64,000 bases of DNA from Hohaiivirga grylli. GTDB taxonomy: Bacteria; Pseudomonadota; Alphaproteobacteria; Rhizobiales; Beijerinckiaceae. The notes beneath the pieces were generated by a model. The model did no database searches. It was not told the origin of the DNA and was given only the letters and a program-made list of their open reading frames with translations. Positions 32,192-40,928 of the stretch are shown here, in pieces. The position numbers and the translations under genes were made by a program. Each line of letters opens with the position of its first letter. Position 1 is the first letter of the stretch. The stretch is taken from assembly GCF_039655745.1 (NCBI RefSeq), contig NZ_JBBYXI010000001.1, forward strand, positions 62,001 through 126,000, in the 5' to 3' direction.

Positions 32192-33280
32192 TTATCGTCC
32201 GGACTTAATCCGTGTCCAGAGGCGTGTGACGAGACGCTGGGTCTTTTCACCGTAGGTTGTATTGGTGAACAGACGCTTGAATGTTTCCTCATCCGGATAG
32301 ACACCGGCATCATTGCGAATTTCCGGTTTAATCAACTCTTTGGCTGGCAGATTGCCAGAAGCATAAGAGAGGAAGTCAGAGTTCGCGGCAGCAACGTCTG
32401 GGCGCATCAGATAGTTGATGAATTCATGCGCTTCATCCGGATGCGGCGCATCTGCAGGAACTGCCAGCACATCAAACCACATCAGAGCGCCTTCTTTCGG
32501 GATGAAATAATCAATTTCAATGCCCTTACCGGCTTCTTCCGCACGCGTTTTGGCCTGAAGGATATCACCGGAATAACCGATAGCAACACAGATATCACCA
32601 TTGGCCAGAGCGTTGATATATTCCGATGAATGGAACTTGCGGATATTCGGACGGGCCTTGATCAGTGCATCGGCGGCTTTCTGAATATCTTCCGGTTTCT
32701 TTGAATCCGGGTTCAGCCCGATATAATTCAGGATGCTCGGAAAAATATCTTCTGAACTATCCAGCATATAGATACCGCAGCTTTTCAGCTTGGAAGCTAT
32801 TTCAGGCTTCATAACGATATCCCAGGTATTTAATGGCTGCTCTGCGCCAAGAGCTTCACGAACCTTGGCCATGTTCACGCCAATGCCCGTGGTACCCCAC
32901 ATATGGTCGACAGCATACTGATTGCCTGGATCAAAAACGGCGAGGCGTTCATCAATAGCCTTCCAGCTGTTTTTGAGATTGGGAAGCTTGGATTTATCCA
33001 GCTTCATAAAGACATTAGCTTTGATCAGGCGCTGCAAGTATGGGCCTGAAGGCACAACAATATCATAACCGGATTTGCCAGCCAGAAGCTTTGTCTCAAG
33101 AATTTCGTTGTTGTCATAGGTATCATAGACAATTCTGATACCTGTTTCTTTGGTGAAGTTTTCCAAAACCTGCGGAGCAATATAGTCCGACCAGTTATAG
33201 ACATGCACCACACGCTCCTGGGCAACGCCGGAGACTGTGGTGAAAGCAAAAACAATTAAGGCGAATATATAACGGATCAT
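32192..33280 (-). CDS. Polyamine-type ABC substrate-binding protein (PotD/PotF family)
   Basis: The product has 362 residues from ATG 33280 (a TTG three codons upstream is also possible). Signal peptide IRYIFALIVFAFTTVSGVAQ (cleavage near 20) precedes the mature start ERVVHVYNWSDYIAPQVL, the classic PotF beginning. Other conserved regions are YDIVVPSGPYLQRL, WGTTGIGVN and IAIGYSGDI-like VAIGYSGDILQA. It binds putrescine or a related polyamine in the periplasm. No permease or ATPase gene is adjacent, so it is an orphan here and must work with a transporter encoded elsewhere. Confidence 0.87.
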   Translation of the reverse strand: MIRYIFALIVFAFTTVSGVAQERVVHVYNWSDYIAPQVLENFTKETGIRIVYDTYDNNEILETKLLAGKSGYDIVVPSGPYLQRLIKANVFMKLDKSKLPNLKNSWKAIDERLAVFDPGNQYAVDHMWGTTGIGVNMAKVREALGAEQPLNTWDIVMKPEIASKLKSCGIYMLDSSEDIFPSILNYIGLNPDSKKPEDIQKAADALIKARPNIRKFHSSEYINALANGDICVAIGYSGDILQAKTRAEEAGKGIEIDYFIPKEGALMWFDVLAVPADAPHPDEAHEFINYLMRPDVAAANSDFLSYASGNLPAKELIKPEIRNDAGVYPDEETFKRLFTNTTYGEKTQRLVTRLWTRIKSGR

Positions 33281-33512
33281 CGTGAGCAAATTCCCTGATT
33301 GACCGACTACCGGACCCTGAAAAGATGAATGCGAGTGAGCTTAACAAGAAGCATAGGGCATAGTATCAGCCCGGCTCACTAACTCCAAATTGTTCATCAA
33401 CCAGAATTTGCAACTGATTATTCCTTAAAAGACATTTCTGCCCGATGGCATATTTTCATCTCTACCAATGAACTGACGAATATACAAACCAAATCCATCG
33501 AACCATCTGCAC

Positions 33513-33547
33513 AAAAAGAAACCCCGGCAGGTTTCCCTACCGGGGTT
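33513..33547 (-). terminator. Terminator of the omp gene
   Basis: AACCCCGG (33520-33527) pairs with CCGGGGTT (33540-33547). On the minus strand it is followed by TTCTTTTTGT, 25 bases after the omp stop. Strong. Confidence 0.85.
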
Positions 33548-33571
33548 CTTGGAACTTTTAGGTTCTAAAAA

Positions 33572-34363
33572 TTAGAACTTGTAGTTCAGACCAGCGCGGA
33601 CAACGTGGAAGTCTGTGCTTGTCTTTGTGGAGAGGACGTTGCCATAGCTGTTGTAGCCATAGTAACCGTCTGTCCATGTGCGGCGCTTGTCGCCGAGGTC
33701 GACGTAAGCGTATTCGCCCTTAACTGTCAGGTTGTTTGTGATGGCGTATTCTGCACCAGCACCAACTGTCCAGCCGACCTGTGTGTCGCGCTTGGAGCCA
33801 TAAAGGCCATAACCTGTGGAGTAGTTTTCGTAAGAAGCTGTTGTCTTAACGGAACCGTAAGCAAGACCACCTGTTACGAATACGAGCAGACGATCAACTG
33901 GTGTGAAACCAACGCGAGCACGGACTGTACCGAACCACTCAACCTTGCTCTGACCACGAAGTTCGTCATAAGCAAGACCATAGCCGTAACCATAAGAACC
34001 GGCATAGTAGTCGTTAGATGTGGATTCGCGCTTCAGGTCGATGAAGTTGAAGTCAGCTTCAGCACCGATTACGAAGCTACCCATCTGGTAGTTGTAACCA
34101 ACCTGTGCACCACCTGTGAAGGAACCATCATCGCTCTTGCTTGTTGTAGCGAAGTTATCAGCGTAGTAACCGTTGAAGTTCAGGTCCTTCATCTTGTTGT
34201 CGCCGTTGAAGGCGTAACCGGCGTTAACACCAGCGTAGAAACCTGTCCATGTGAAGACTGGTGGAATGTAAGCTGGAGCTGCACGACGGGAAGGAAGGTC
34301 AGCTGCAATTGCTGCACCAGACATAGCTGTTGCTGCGAGCAGTGAAAGGATAACGCGTTTCAT
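33572..34363 (-). CDS. Omp25/Omp31-family outer-membrane beta-barrel protein
   Basis: The protein has 263 residues. A signal peptide (MKRVILSLLAATAMSGAAIA, cut before ADLPSR) is followed by FTWTGFYAGVNAGYAF, the signature of the Omp25/Omp31/porin-family barrels of this order. Alternating Gly/Tyr-rich strands run to the terminal phenylalanine (GLNYKF), the outer-membrane targeting signal. Codon usage is strongly biased (GTT/ACC/AAG type), as for very abundant proteins. AGGAG lies 7 bases before ATG 34363, and the 5' region is long. It should be a major structural protein of the outer membrane. Confidence 0.92.
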   Translation of the reverse strand: MKRVILSLLAATAMSGAAIAADLPSRRAAPAYIPPVFTWTGFYAGVNAGYAFNGDNKMKDLNFNGYYADNFATTSKSDDGSFTGGAQVGYNYQMGSFVIGAEADFNFIDLKRESTSNDYYAGSYGYGYGLAYDELRGQSKVEWFGTVRARVGFTPVDRLLVFVTGGLAYGSVKTTASYENYSTGYGLYGSKRDTQVGWTVGAGAEYAITNNLTVKGEYAYVDLGDKRRTWTDGYYGYNSYGNVLSTKTSTDFHVVRAGLNYKF

Positions 34364-34720
34364 TTATTTTCTCCTGAAAGGAAATATTGCTGTCGTCCCA
34401 TTAGCTAACCGACATTGAGGAAGATTGGTAGTGCATAAATGCAACACCTGCAAAATCGAGACTCTTTTTTTATTAAATTTGGCTTTGAAACCATCATTTT
34501 TTACCGGATATAGCTTTTGTATTAAAAAATTAAATTGTTTAACTTCAAATACTTAGAACATAAAACATTCGCTATATTGTGCCATTTATCACGTTAACGA
34601 CTTGGTTACTATATGTGGAAAGTGGGCTTAAAAACTTTAGAACGAATAGGGGATTGTCAGATTGAAACGATGCCTAAATGATCAATAAACATACGCAGAG
34701 AGATTCTAGACCTGTAAATG
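34364..34720 (-). promoter_or_regulatory. Long AT-rich upstream region of omp, no gene seen
   Basis: About 360 bases lie between the omp start and the terminator of the MipA gene. No credible coding sequence is present. The stretch is AT-rich (34450-34600) with several possible -10 elements. A TGCAT-tt-ATGCA dyad lies in the leader at about 34430-34442. The length suggests a long 5' untranslated region or several promoters for omp; the exact start cannot be read. Confidence 0.35.
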
Positions 34721-34751
34721 AAACAGGCGGCAATCAGATTGCCGCCTGTTT
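34721..34751. terminator. Terminator after the MipA gene
   Basis: AAACAGGCGGCAAT (34721-34734) pairs perfectly with ATTGCCGCCTGTTT (34738-34751). It lies 35 bases after the stop of the minus-strand MipA gene. A T-rich run (TTTTGATTCTATTT) follows on the plus strand, so it can act in both directions. Confidence 0.75.
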
Positions 34752-34785
34752 TGATTCTATTTAAAGCTTTCAGCCGGGAAGGAAC

Positions 34786-35607
34786 TTAGAAGCCCGAGAA
34801 GTTAAATGAATAACCAACCGTGGCCCCAAACGTCCACTGATCACGATCACCATGGTTCTTTACAATCGGGCTTTTACCGGCATCACTCACAAGTCTGGAG
34901 TATCCTCCATAGAGTGTCGTGCTCCACTGATCATCAAAATCATATGAAGCAGAGGCAAGAACGCCAGCGGATTTCAAACCTGCTGTTGCTTTATAAGGTG
35001 TCACCGTTCCATTCTGGAAGGCATCCTGTGCGGTGACGCCATAATGGTAACGCATATAGCTTCCATCCGCAATTGAGAGGCGTGGCCCAACAGCAAGGGT
35101 TAAAGCACCAAAGCGATTAACCCAGTCAGCTCCCAGATCAGCAATGAAACCATCTTTATCGCGGAACCCGCGACGGATTTCAGCACGAACACGCAGGACA
35201 TCCGGAACAACCCATGCCTGTAGGAAAATACCGGGCTCCAGAGTCCAGCGCACCTTGTGAATACCTGTCAGCTCACGATTACCACTTGAATAACGCCCGC
35301 CCTGATAGGCAATTACGGCACCAAGGCTGAAAATATCATTGACCTTGATTGAGTAATCAATGCTGTCATCAGGTGAATACCAAACAGGCTTCTCACCAGG
35401 ACGGCGTAAAGACACAGACGGGAAACCGGAAAGTGTGTAGGTATCAGAACCGGACCACTTGGGCGATCCACCGATATTACCCTTAAGTGTTACAATCCAC
35501 GGACCTGTCCAACTGCTATATTCGGTTGAAGCCGTTTGGGACCAGACATTTGCAGGAGCTAACCCTGTTAAGAGCAAACAGGCTGCACCTAATAAACGCT
35601 TTTTCAA
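34786..35607 (-). CDS. MipA/OmpV-family outer-membrane protein
   Basis: The start is TTG 35607 (read MKKRLLGAACLLLTGLAP), since GGAGG lies 7 bases upstream; another TTG eight codons earlier has no ribosome site. The product has 273 residues, with a signal peptide ending near ANVWS-Q. Typical MipA features are GNIGGSPKWSGSD, FSLGAVIAYQGGR, and the last strand TFGATVGYSFNFSGF with terminal Phe. MipA proteins are outer-membrane barrels; the E. coli member scaffolds murein synthase and hydrolase, others act as porins. Own terminator downstream. Confidence 0.85.
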   Translation of the reverse strand: MKKRLLGAACLLLTGLAPANVWSQTASTEYSSWTGPWIVTLKGNIGGSPKWSGSDTYTLSGFPSVSLRRPGEKPVWYSPDDSIDYSIKVNDIFSLGAVIAYQGGRYSSGNRELTGIHKVRWTLEPGIFLQAWVVPDVLRVRAEIRRGFRDKDGFIADLGADWVNRFGALTLAVGPRLSIADGSYMRYHYGVTAQDAFQNGTVTPYKATAGLKSAGVLASASYDFDDQWSTTLYGGYSRLVSDAGKSPIVKNHGDRDQWTFGATVGYSFNFSGF

Positions 35608-35740
35608 AACAAACCTCCAGAATTTGCGCAAAGCGCGATATATGAATAGCTAATTAGATATCAATAGATTTTAAAATAAATCATAAAAAATATGGTTTCT
35701 GATTCGTAAATCAGCATGATTCACTGCTCTTATGCAATAA

Positions 35741-35771
35741 ATAAAAAGTCCCGGGCTTATGACCCGGGACT
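35741..35771 (-). terminator. Terminator of the hydroxyacyl-CoA dehydrogenase gene
   Basis: AGTCCCGGG (35747-35755) pairs with CCCGGGACT (35763-35771). On the minus strand it is followed by TTTTTATTTATT. It lies 25 bases after the stop at 35797. Confidence 0.88.
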
Positions 35772-35796
35772 ATGAATATTATAATTATCTAGATGA

Positions 35797-36678
35797 TTAC
35801 CGTGTGGGAACTGGTGTCTCACCACGATAATCATAGAAACCGCGCTTGGTTTTACGACCAAGCCAGCCAGCTTCGACATATTTCACTAACAGTGGGCAGG
35901 GGCGGTATTTTGAATCTGCCAGTCCTTCATGCAGGACCTGCATGATCGAAAGACAGGTATCCAGACCAATGAAGTCTGCAAGCTGCAATGGCCCCATCGG
36001 GTGGTTAGCACCAAGCTTCATGCCCGTATCAATATCATGAACCGTACCAATACCCTCGTGCAGGGTATAGATTGCTTCATTGATCATTGGCATCAGAATA
36101 CGATTGACGATAAATGCCGGAAAATCTTCAGAAACAGTTGTTGTCTTACCGAGCTTATCAACATAAGCCATCGCAGACTTAAAAGTCTCATCCGATGTTG
36201 CAATGCCGCGGATCATTTCAACCAGCTGCATGATTGGAACCGGATTCATGAAATGAATACCAAGGAACTTTTCTGGACGATCCGTTGCAGCACCAAGACG
36301 CGTAATTGAAATTGAAGATGTATTACTTGCAACCAGCGCATCCGGGCGCAGATGCGTACAGACTTCTACCAGGATCTGACGCTTGATTGCTTCATTCTCG
36401 GTTGCAGCCTCAATCACAAGGTCACAATCCTTGAGATCTTTGTAGCCTGCAGCCGGCTTGATACGTGCCAAAGCGGCAGTCTTATCAGCCTCAGTGATCA
36501 GACCTTTTGAGACCTGACGGGACATATTGCCATTGATTGAGGCAAGACCACTGTTGATACGGTCTTCGCTGATATCATTTAAATAAACTGTAAAGCCAGA
36601 CAGTGCACTGACATGGGCAATACCGGAGCCCATCTGACCAGCGCCAATCACACCAACTGTTTTGATTTCTATACTCAT
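35797..36678 (-). CDS. 3-hydroxybutyryl-CoA dehydrogenase
   Basis: The protein has 293 residues, GGAGG 5 bases before ATG 36678. The NAD-binding loop VGVIGAGQMGSGIAHV (8-23) and the catalytic region ASNTSSISITRLG with GIHFMNPVPIMQLVE are intact. The C-terminal domain contains NHPMGPLQLADFIGLDT, typical of Hbd/PaaH. It oxidises (S)-3-hydroxyacyl-CoA to the 3-keto form or runs in reverse. It follows etfA by 135 bases and is probably expressed with the electron-transfer flavoprotein. Confidence 0.92.
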   Translation of the reverse strand: MSIEIKTVGVIGAGQMGSGIAHVSALSGFTVYLNDISEDRINSGLASINGNMSRQVSKGLITEADKTAALARIKPAAGYKDLKDCDLVIEAATENEAIKRQILVEVCTHLRPDALVASNTSSISITRLGAATDRPEKFLGIHFMNPVPIMQLVEMIRGIATSDETFKSAMAYVDKLGKTTTVSEDFPAFIVNRILMPMINEAIYTLHEGIGTVHDIDTGMKLGANHPMGPLQLADFIGLDTCLSIMQVLHEGLADSKYRPCPLLVKYVEAGWLGRKTKRGFYDYRGETPVPTR

Positions 36679-36757
36679 GAACCCCTCCGTGCGATCCGCT
36701 TACTCAAGAGAAGCTCCCGCAAGGGGCGTAGGAGTAAGGCGGGAAATGCCATTTGTC

Positions 36758-36789
36758 AGCCAGAGTAAGCTTATTTGCCCACTCTGGCT
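36758..36789 (-). other. Hairpin between etfA and the dehydrogenase gene
   Basis: AGCCAGAGT (36758-36766) pairs perfectly with ACTCTGGCT (36781-36789), with a 14-base loop. There is no clear T-tract, so partial termination or RNA protection is as likely as full termination. Confidence 0.45.
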
Positions 36790-36813
36790 ATTGCTTTAAT
36801 TTGCCAGTCTTAA

Positions 36814-37758
36814 TTATTTACCGATTTTGGCTAGTTCCTGATCAAGCTCAGGCAGAACAGTAAAGAGATCACCAACAATGCCATAATCCGCAACCTGGAA
36901 GATTGGGGCTTCCTCATCCTTGTTGATAGCAACAATGACCTTGGAATCCTTCATACCAGCCAAGTGCTGAATAGCGCCTGAAATACCTACTGCAATGTAG
37001 AGTTCCGGAGCAACAACCTTACCGGTCTGACCAACCTGCCAATCATTCGGGGCATAGCCGGCATCAACAGCTGCACGGGAGGCACCAATTGCAGCACCAA
37101 GACGGTTGGCAACAGGTTCAATGTACTTCTCAAAGTTTTCCTTGGAAGCAAGCGAACGGCCGCCCGAAATGACAACCTTGGCTGAAGCCAGTTCAGGCCG
37201 TTCACTCTTGACGATCTCTTCGCCTTTGAACTGGGACAGCTTCGGATCATCTTTTCCAGCAACCGTCTCAACTGACGCACCGCCACCGGCACCTGTTGCA
37301 GCAAAAGCTGTTGTGCGAACAGTCAGAACCTTCTTGGCATCGGTTGCCTGAACAGTCTGGACAGCATTACCTGCATAAATCGGGCGCTCAAACGTATCAG
37401 CAGAGATAACCTTGCTGATGTCAGAAAGCTGCATCACGTCAAGCAGGGCTGCAACGCGCGGCATAACGTTTTTACCAACGCTTGTTGCTGGAGCGACAAG
37501 CGCATCATAGCTACCCGCAAGCGATATAATCAGATCAGCCAGCGGCTCAGCCAGAGCATGGTCATAAACTGCGGAATCGCAGTAAAGTACCTTTTCGACA
37601 CCTTCGAGCTTGGCTGCTTCATCCGCAGCGCCCTTGGAATCAGAACCAGCAATAAGAACATGCACCGGAGCACCAAGCTCACGGGCTGCTGTCAAAGCCT
37701 TTGCGGTTGCATCTTTAAGGGCGGATTTATTGTGGTCTGCAATTAGAAGTGTTGTCAT
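36814..37758 (-). CDS. etfA: Electron transfer flavoprotein alpha subunit
   Basis: The start is ATG 37758 (second of two adjacent ATGs, 7 bases from AGGGG), product 314 residues. The N-terminal domain (TLLIADHNKSALKDATAKAL) is followed by the FAD-binding C-terminal domain: VISGGRSLASKENFE, GAAIGASRAAVDAGYAPNDWQVGQTG in adjoining parts, and LYIAVGISGAIQHLAG. With EtfB it accepts electrons from acyl-CoA dehydrogenases, including the isovaleryl-CoA dehydrogenase of this window, and passes them to ETF-quinone oxidoreductase. Confidence 0.95.
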   Translation of the reverse strand: MTTLLIADHNKSALKDATAKALTAARELGAPVHVLIAGSDSKGAADEAAKLEGVEKVLYCDSAVYDHALAEPLADLIISLAGSYDALVAPATSVGKNVMPRVAALLDVMQLSDISKVISADTFERPIYAGNAVQTVQATDAKKVLTVRTTAFAATGAGGGASVETVAGKDDPKLSQFKGEEIVKSERPELASAKVVISGGRSLASKENFEKYIEPVANRLGAAIGASRAAVDAGYAPNDWQVGQTGKVVAPELYIAVGISGAIQHLAGMKDSKVIVAINKDEEAPIFQVADYGIVGDLFTVLPELDQELAKIGK

Positions 37759-37769
37759 CATTCTTCCCC

Positions 37770-38516
37770 TTAAATCACGCCAGCTTCTTTGAGTTTGGCA
37801 ACAAGTTCCGCCGCATTGGCAACCTTGATACCAGCTGTACGGGCTGCAGGCTCAGAAGTTTTCAAAATCTTCACGCGTGGTGAAATATCGACGCCATATG
37901 CTTCCGGTGTCTTCTCATCAAGCGGCTTCTTCTTTGCCTTCATGATGTTTGGAAGCGATGCATAGCGTGGTTCATTGAGATGCAGATCAACCGTTACAAT
38001 TGCCGGGAGCTTAAGCTGTACGGTCTGGATACCGCCATCAATTTCACGGGCAACATCAACAGAATCGCCATTCAGCTCAATCTTTGACGCAAAAGTTCCC
38101 TGTGGCAGAGACGTCAGAGCAGCCAGCATCTGGCCTGTCTGGTTGTAGTCATCGTCAATTGCCTGCTTGCCCATAAGAACAAGCTGTGGCTTCTCTTCAT
38201 CAATAACTTTCTGGAGTAGTTTAGCCACTGCCAGAGGCTCTACATTCTGATCTGTCTTAATCAGAATTCCACGATCTGCACCCATTGCAAGACCAGTGCG
38301 GATTGTATCAGTGGCAGCCGCCGGACCGATAGAGACGATAACAATTTCGGAAACCTTGCCGGCTTCCTTCATGCGAAGAGCTTCTTCAACGGCAACCTCG
38401 TCAAATGGGTTCATTGCCATTTTGACATTGGTCAGCTCAACACCACTACCATCGGCGCGAACGCGTATTCTCACATTCGAATCGACAACACGTTTGACCG
38501 GAACTAAAACTTTCAT
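37770..38516 (-). CDS. etfB: Electron transfer flavoprotein beta subunit
   Basis: The protein has 248 residues and starts MKVLVPVKRVVDSNVRIRV. The AMP-binding region MGADRGILI and the recognition-loop region LPAIVTVDLHLNEPRYASLPNIMKAKKK (quoted in parts) match EtfB; the latter holds the conserved Leu-Pro and Lys that contact partner dehydrogenases. AGGAGG precedes ATG 38516. Eleven bases separate it from etfA. Confidence 0.95.
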   Translation of the reverse strand: MKVLVPVKRVVDSNVRIRVRADGSGVELTNVKMAMNPFDEVAVEEALRMKEAGKVSEIVIVSIGPAAATDTIRTGLAMGADRGILIKTDQNVEPLAVAKLLQKVIDEEKPQLVLMGKQAIDDDYNQTGQMLAALTSLPQGTFASKIELNGDSVDVAREIDGGIQTVQLKLPAIVTVDLHLNEPRYASLPNIMKAKKKPLDEKTPEAYGVDISPRVKILKTSEPAARTAGIKVANAAELVAKLKEAGVI

Positions 38517-38652
38517 ATCGCTGCGCCTCCTAGCCTATTCGGCTCTTCATTCTGAATTTCGCTGCGCTGCGAAAGTAACGAGGCCCATCGACTTTTGTCA
38601 ACGGACACTTCGTTTAACAGTCTCGGATTATTGGAATATCTTGCTAAAAAAA

Positions 38653-39231
38653 CTATCTGTTCTGGCCCGGAACCCAAAGAATATCACCATCTGCCTTCAG
38701 ATTTGCATAACGTGCGGCAACAAACAGGAAATCTGATAAGCGGTTCAAATAACGGACAACCTCTTCCGAAACGGGCTCTTCTGGCTCATCGAACAGTCTG
38801 ACCGCTAAACGCTCCGCACGCCGACATACTGTCCGAGCCAGATGCAAGTTACTGGCCAGTGCCGATCCGCCAGGCAAAACAAAGGAACGTAATGGCTCCA
38901 GCTCACTATTAAGCTCATCCATTTCTGTTTCCAGCCGATCAACCTGTTTCTGAATAATCCGCAAGGGTTCATAGGGAAGTGGTTTACCGCGATCAGGTGT
39001 TGCAAGATCTGCCCCCAGATCAAAAAGATCATTCTGGATACGCTGCAGCATCACATCCATAGCAGGGATAGAAGGACTGTACTGGCGGGCAAGGCCAATA
39101 CAGGCATTCACTTCATCGACGGTACCATAAGCTTCAATACGCAGATCATATTTTGGTCGCCGCTCACCATTACTTAATGCCGTCGTACCTTTATCACCAG
39201 TACGGGTATAAATGCGTGTAAGGGTAACCAT
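38653..39231 (-). CDS. Cob(I)yrinate a,c-diamide adenosyltransferase (PduO type)
   Basis: The start is ATG 39231 (MVTLTRIYTRTGDKGTTAL), with GGAGAG 4 bases upstream; the open frame runs 56 codons further into the cfa gene without meaning. The product has 192 residues. The ATP site TRTGDKGTT near the N-terminus and the C-terminal CRRAERLAVRL with YLNRLSDFLFVAARYAN are diagnostic. It transfers the adenosyl group of ATP to cob(I)alamin, supplying adenosylcobalamin, for instance to methylmalonyl-CoA mutase. It lies 13 bases downstream of cfa. Confidence 0.92.
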   Translation of the reverse strand: MVTLTRIYTRTGDKGTTALSNGERRPKYDLRIEAYGTVDEVNACIGLARQYSPSIPAMDVMLQRIQNDLFDLGADLATPDRGKPLPYEPLRIIQKQVDRLETEMDELNSELEPLRSFVLPGGSALASNLHLARTVCRRAERLAVRLFDEPEEPVSEEVVRYLNRLSDFLFVAARYANLKADGDILWVPGQNR

Positions 39232-39244
39232 AACTCTCTCCAGA

Positions 39245-40546
39245 TCAGCTATACAGATCAGCGCGCGTAGGTGGCAGTCCGGACGGGCCGCGTGTTCGCT
39301 TTGAGACCAGTGTCTGGCATACGCCAACCGCACTTCGCTCAAAGGCAAGAGAACAGCCGGCAAGATAGAGCAGCCACATACGGGTCTTCTCTTCACCAAC
39401 TTCCTTGATAGCGGCCTCCTGATTGCCGTTTAGGTTCTCAAACCATAAACGGCAGGTCCGCTGGTAATGTTCACGCCATGCCTCAACATCATGAACCTCA
39501 AAACCATTGCGTTCAAGATTGGCAATCGACATTCCAAGATGATCCAGTTCCCCACCCGGGAAAATGTAACGGATCAATGCCTTGTACTCAGGCTTCAGCT
39601 TCTTGAAATCCTTATCCCGCTTCTTGGCACGGCGGTGGATACAATGATGCAGATAAAGCCCGCGAGGCTTCAACAAACGATTGACGGCCTGAAAATACGT
39701 CTGGTGGTTTTTAATACCGACATGCTCGAACATGCCAATGGAAGAGATTTTATCAAATTGGCCTTCCATCTCAGTATAATCCTGGAAGACGATTTTAACT
39801 TTATCCTGCAACCCAAGGCGCTCAATCTTTTCCTGAGCCAGCCGGGCCTGTTCACCAGCCTGTGTCACACCAACCGCTTCAACTCCGTAATGCTGAGCCG
39901 CATGACAAATGAGTGCTCCCCAACCACAGCCAATATCCAGTAAACGATCACCGGGTTTCAACCGTAGCTTGCGACAGATCATGTCCAGCTTATCACGCTG
40001 GGCACGTGCCAGATCATCATGCCATTCCGTGAAGTAGGCACAGGTATAAACCATTTCCGGATCAAGGAAGAGCTTATAAAAATCATTGGAGACATCGTAG
40101 TGATACTTGATGTTCTCACGGTTCGTCTCTGATGTACCATCACGGTTCGTACCGTCACCCTTGATATTTGAAAGAGGTGTTGGTGCATCAACAGGTGCAA
40201 AACGGAACTTGAGAATCATATTCAGGATACGCCACTTTCCAAGTGAACGTATCACCTTGCCCATCTTGCCTTGCGGACGTTTGGCAGCAATATCAAAGAT
40301 TGTTCCATTTTTGATATCAAGGCGGCCTGAAACATAGGCATTAACGGCCCGATCAAGCGATGGTTTGCGAACCAGAGAAGCAATAACGCCCTCATCTGCA
40401 ACAACAATCCGTAGAGCATCCTGAGGCAGGTCAGCCGGGACTGTTGACCCATCCCAGAGTTCAAAACCGAATTCAAGCGCCAGTTTTTTATGCGCATCTT
40501 CAAGTACTGACCTGAAAACAGCCAGACGTTTTTCTGCCTTGGTCAA
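39245..40546 (-). CDS. cfa: Cyclopropane-fatty-acyl-phospholipid synthase family protein
   Basis: I favour TTG 40546 (read MTKAEKRLAVFRSVLED), since GAGGAG lies 6 bases before it; an ATG six codons upstream lacks a ribosome site. The product has 433 residues. Seen: YHYDVSNDFYKLFLD, YTCAYF, the SAM loop LLDIGCGWGAL, GVTQAGEQ and YLHHCIHRRAKKRDKDF. It methylenates unsaturated acyl chains of membrane lipids using SAM. The C-terminal tail ends in a basic, Pro-rich stretch. The adenosyltransferase gene follows at 13 bases. Confidence 0.9.
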   Translation of the reverse strand: MTKAEKRLAVFRSVLEDAHKKLALEFGFELWDGSTVPADLPQDALRIVVADEGVIASLVRKPSLDRAVNAYVSGRLDIKNGTIFDIAAKRPQGKMGKVIRSLGKWRILNMILKFRFAPVDAPTPLSNIKGDGTNRDGTSETNRENIKYHYDVSNDFYKLFLDPEMVYTCAYFTEWHDDLARAQRDKLDMICRKLRLKPGDRLLDIGCGWGALICHAAQHYGVEAVGVTQAGEQARLAQEKIERLGLQDKVKIVFQDYTEMEGQFDKISSIGMFEHVGIKNHQTYFQAVNRLLKPRGLYLHHCIHRRAKKRDKDFKKLKPEYKALIRYIFPGGELDHLGMSIANLERNGFEVHDVEAWREHYQRTCRLWFENLNGNQEAAIKEVGEEKTRMWLLYLAGCSLAFERSAVGVCQTLVSKRTRGPSGLPPTRADLYS

Positions 40547-40625
40547 GAGAAACTCCTCAATCATCTGCCGCTTTTATTATAATGGCAGACTACCTTAAAA
40601 TTCTTTAGTCGTGGTGAGAGGCCAA

Positions 40626-40844
40626 TTAAAAATCGACGGCGATACCTTTAATTTCCCAGTCACCATAGCGCACGGGCTCAAGCCCGCCACGGCCATCCGT
40701 TTCTTTCTGTTTGGCAAGTTCAGCAGCATAAGCATCAATCTTAGCACGCCGTTCCGCAGCCTCGGCAAGTGCTCTTTGAGCGGCTGGTGAGAGCTGCTTC
40801 TTCGGAGCTTCTTCCATGTCGGATTTGGCATTTTGATCTGTCAT
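40626..40844 (-). CDS. DUF1674 protein (SDHAF4-like)
   Basis: ATG 40844 (MTDQNAKSD) has AAGGA 9 bases upstream and gives 72 residues. A charged, Ala/Lys-rich helix (about 17-48) is followed by the conserved C-terminal box GGLEPVRYGDWEIKGIAVDF, which defines DUF1674. The mitochondrial member SDHAF4 helps assemble the flavoprotein subunit of succinate dehydrogenase; the bacterial role is inferred from that. It lies between purH and cfa, on the same strand. Confidence 0.88.
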   Translation of the reverse strand: MTDQNAKSDMEEAPKKQLSPAAQRALAEAAERRAKIDAYAAELAKQKETDGRGGLEPVRYGDWEIKGIAVDF

Positions 40845-40928
40845 GCTCTTAATCCTTTCCAATTAGAAATCTGTCGGCCAATAAAAGGCTGGCAGAATAT
40901 CTTATCGGTAGCACACCTGAATAATCAA

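Noticed and set aside
33605..34345. 246-codon open frame on the plus strand opposite the Omp25/31-like gene
   Set aside because: It arises from the strongly biased codon use of the highly expressed omp gene. The predicted product is extremely rich in Cys, Val and Thr with no domain, and it has no ribosome site.
39232..39399. 56-codon N-terminal extension of the adenosyltransferase
   Set aside because: It overlaps the cfa coding end and lacks family similarity. ATG 39231 has GGAGAG immediately upstream.
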